Below, one piece after another: positions 5,905-7,349 of a DNA stretch of 7,349 nucleotides. Location of the stretch: NCBI GenBank assembly GCA_029213105.1, contig JARGNS010000145.1:797-8145 (forward strand), in the 5' to 3' direction. Numbering within the stretch: position 1 is the stretch's first letter; each line of letters starts with the position of its first letter. This stretch comes from Planctomycetota bacterium (GTDB lineage: Bacteria; Planctomycetota; PLA2; JAEUHO01). The notes under the pieces are model-generated. The model worked only from the letters and a program-made list of their open reading frames with translations, did not search any database and was not told the origin of the DNA. Both the position numbers and the translations under genes were made by a program.

Positions 5905-7317
5905 TCAGTCCTTGACGGGCAGCCCGCTCGGGACGGTGTCCGGAATCTGCGGCAACTGGTTGAGCGACGCGGGGTCGGTCAGGGCGTGCAGGAAGCTCAT
6001 CAGATCCGAGAATTCGGCGTCGCTCAGCCCCACGGGGCTCTGCAGGAGCGGTGAGAGCGCGGCGGCGCGCGCCGCGTTGCGGCCTGCATCCAGGTCGACG
6101 GTGGCGTCGAACGGCGCCGGCAGCTGCCCGGCGTCGTAGTTCGCGAGGCTGCTCAGCGGGTCCAGGTGGTGGCGTACGGTCGCCTCGAGCGAGGTGAACG
6201 CACCGTCGTGCATCCAGGGCCCGGTCAGGGCCACGTTGCGCAGCTGCGGCGTGCGGAACTTGTAGTCGTCCGCGACCTGCCCGCTCTCCAGGCTGAGGCC
6301 GAGGTCCTCGCCCGGAGCGTTCTTGCCCGGCCCGACCTGCGGCACGGCCACGCCATGATGCTGGAAGTCCGAGAGCAGCGGGCCACCGTGGCATTGCGCG
6401 CAGGCGGCCTTGCCCGTGAACAGGATCGCACCGCGCTTGGCGGCATCGCTCAGGGCGCCCAGGCTGCCACCCAGGTAGCGATCGAACGGCGTGTCGATGG
6501 CCGTCCAGCGCGTGCGCTCGAACGCCGCGATGGCGCGTGCGGCGTGCCCGAAGTTGAAGTCGTCGAAGTTCACGACAGCCGGGAAGGCTGCCGAGAAGAG
6601 CGCGCGGTACTCGGCGATGCCGCCGGTCATCCCGTCGTTGGTTCCAACGAGGCGCTCCATGAGCAGTTCCCAGACCTCCTGGTTGCTGAGCGCGTCGGCG
6701 ATGGGGTTGCTCAGGGGCTGACCGCGCATCTCCTCGTGCGAGGTGACCGGGAACATGGCCTGCGCTGCCAGCGCGCTGGTGAGCTGGGCGGCGTAGTCCG
6801 CAAGCACGGGCGCGAGCCCATTGAGATCCGGCTCCGGCGTGTCGAGCTCCCCCGTCACGGGATCTCGTGTGACGCGGCTGTCCCAGAACATGGAATCGAC
6901 GCCGACGACACCGCCGTTGAAGACGTGCGGGGCGTTGCGCGGGATGAGCGCCCCCGCACCCTGCGCGCGGTTCGCCCCGAGGCCCGTACCGCCTTCGCCG
7001 ATGGACACCGGCAGGCCATCGGCCGTTCCGGCCACCGGGTGGTGGCAGGTCGCGCAGGAGATGTTCGTGTTGCCGGACAGGATCTTGTCGAAGAACAGGG
7101 CCTCGCCGAGCGCGACGAGCTCGTCGCTGTCGGCCTGCGGCCGCGTGACGCCGGTGATACCCGCCATCGCCAGGGCCTCGGCCACGTCCGCGTCGAGCAT
7201 CTCCGACGGCGACGGATTCGTGCCGGGATCGATGATGTTGTACTCATCGCTCGCGCCGCAACCGGCGAGCAGCAATACGGACACGGCGGTCACGGTGATG
7301 AAGAGGCTGTGGCGCAC
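5905..7317 (-). CDS. Di-heme cytochrome c peroxidase / MauG-like lipoprotein
   Basis: This 470-residue exported enzyme belongs to the bacterial di-heme cytochrome c peroxidase (CcpA/MauG) superfamily, which reduces H2O2 or oxidises partner proteins in the periplasm. The N-terminus is a lipoprotein signal with lipobox L17-A18-G19-C20, so it is probably membrane-anchored. Heme motif 1 is C88-A-T-C91-H92, followed by RNAPHVFN and FWDSR (W145). Q186, P190 and E196 in AAQAMFPVTSHEEM have the same spacing as the conserved Gln/Pro/Glu of the active site. Heme motif 2 is C306-A-Q-C309-H310, preceded by FERT and PFDRYLGG and followed by FRTPQLRNVALTGPWMHDG (354-372). About 30 extra residues lie between W145 and Q186. 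The position usually holding the distal Met (CcpA) or Tyr (MauG) appears to be H384. The GTG start at 7317 has GGAGGA (plus-strand 7325-7330) 7 bases upstream. It is the first gene of a likely pair with the unknown secreted protein. Peroxidase versus protein-modifying role is undecided. Confidence 0.93.
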   Translation of the reverse strand: MRHSLFITVTAVSVLLLAGCGASDEYNIIDPGTNPSPSEMLDADVAEALAMAGITGVTRPQADSDELVALGEALFFDKILSGNTNISCATCHHPVAGTADGLPVSIGEGGTGLGANRAQGAGALIPRNAPHVFNGGVVGVDSMFWDSRVTRDPVTGELDTPEPDLNGLAPVLADYAAQLTSALAAQAMFPVTSHEEMRGQPLSNPIADALSNQEVWELLMERLVGTNDGMTGGIAEYRALFSAAFPAVVNFDDFNFGHAARAIAAFERTRWTAIDTPFDRYLGGSLGALSDAAKRGAILFTGKAACAQCHGGPLLSDFQHHGVAVPQVGPGKNAPGEDLGLSLESGQVADDYKFRTPQLRNVALTGPWMHDGAFTSLEATVRHHLDPLSSLANYDAGQLPAPFDATVDLDAGRNAARAAALSPLLQSPVGLSDAEFSDLMSFLHALTDPASLNQLPQIPDTVPSGLPVKD

Positions 7318-7324
7318 GAGTTCG

Positions 7325-7330
7325 TCCTCC
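7325..7330 (-). promoter_or_regulatory. Ribosome binding site deciding the peroxidase GTG start
   Basis: Minus-strand GGAGGA lies 7 bases before the GTG at 7317-7315. The GTG start gives an intact lipoprotein signal peptide, so this Shine-Dalgarno and the signal sequence agree. Any promoter lies beyond the right edge of the window. Confidence 0.75.
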
Positions 7331-7349
7331 GGTAGGTCTCCCGCTCCTA

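Noticed and set aside
6166..7335. A 389-codon plus-strand open frame opposite the peroxidase gene
   Set aside because: It is also codon-aligned with a real gene and explained by the same bias. The opposing frame carries two CXXCH motifs, a lipobox and a Shine-Dalgarno; this one has none.

Overview
The window is 7.3 kb of very GC-rich bacterial DNA (roughly 70% by eye, with codons strongly biased to G/C in the third position). It is densely coding and shows no RNA genes, mobile elements, CRISPR arrays or integration scars. The encoded proteins point to a Gram-negative (diderm) bacterium: a family 9 glycosyltransferase of the LPS-heptosyltransferase type, Sec-exported proteins, and a lipobox-bearing di-heme cytochrome c peroxidase. 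A secreted DUF1579 protein together with a MauG/CcpA-like peroxidase is a combination I associate with Planctomycetota, Myxococcota and similar high-GC environmental phyla. The phylum cannot be fixed from this window.

Layout. At the left edge (1-138, minus strand) are the first 46 codons of a TetR-family repressor, with the gene running off the window. A 55-base divergent intergenic region separates it from a large plus-strand gene for a polytopic DUF2339 membrane protein (194-2914). That spacer carries two tandem copies of one imperfect palindrome, CTAGC-N4-GCTAA, 23 bp apart. They look like operators for the divergent TetR regulator and are the most specific regulatory signal here. Downstream on the plus strand are a compact family 9 glycosyltransferase (3061-3918) and a secreted DUF1579 protein (3976-4608).

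The right half is on the minus strand and converges on the first half at a 51-base gap containing a hairpin. Reading along the minus strand, a di-heme cytochrome c peroxidase/MauG-like lipoprotein (7317 to 5905) is followed after 42 bases by an unrecognised secreted 400-residue protein (5862 to 4660). Both have strong GGAGG Shine-Dalgarno sequences and they are probably co-transcribed.

Functionally, the left half suggests an envelope-related membrane protein under a small-molecule-responsive repressor, beside a sugar transferase. The right half suggests an extracytoplasmic redox enzyme and a companion exported protein of unknown role. No link between the halves is visible, and nothing here amounts to a clear new multi-gene system. 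The points most worth a second look are the duplicated operator, the His at the usual Met/Tyr distal heme-ligand position of the peroxidase, and the peroxidase/unknown-protein pair.
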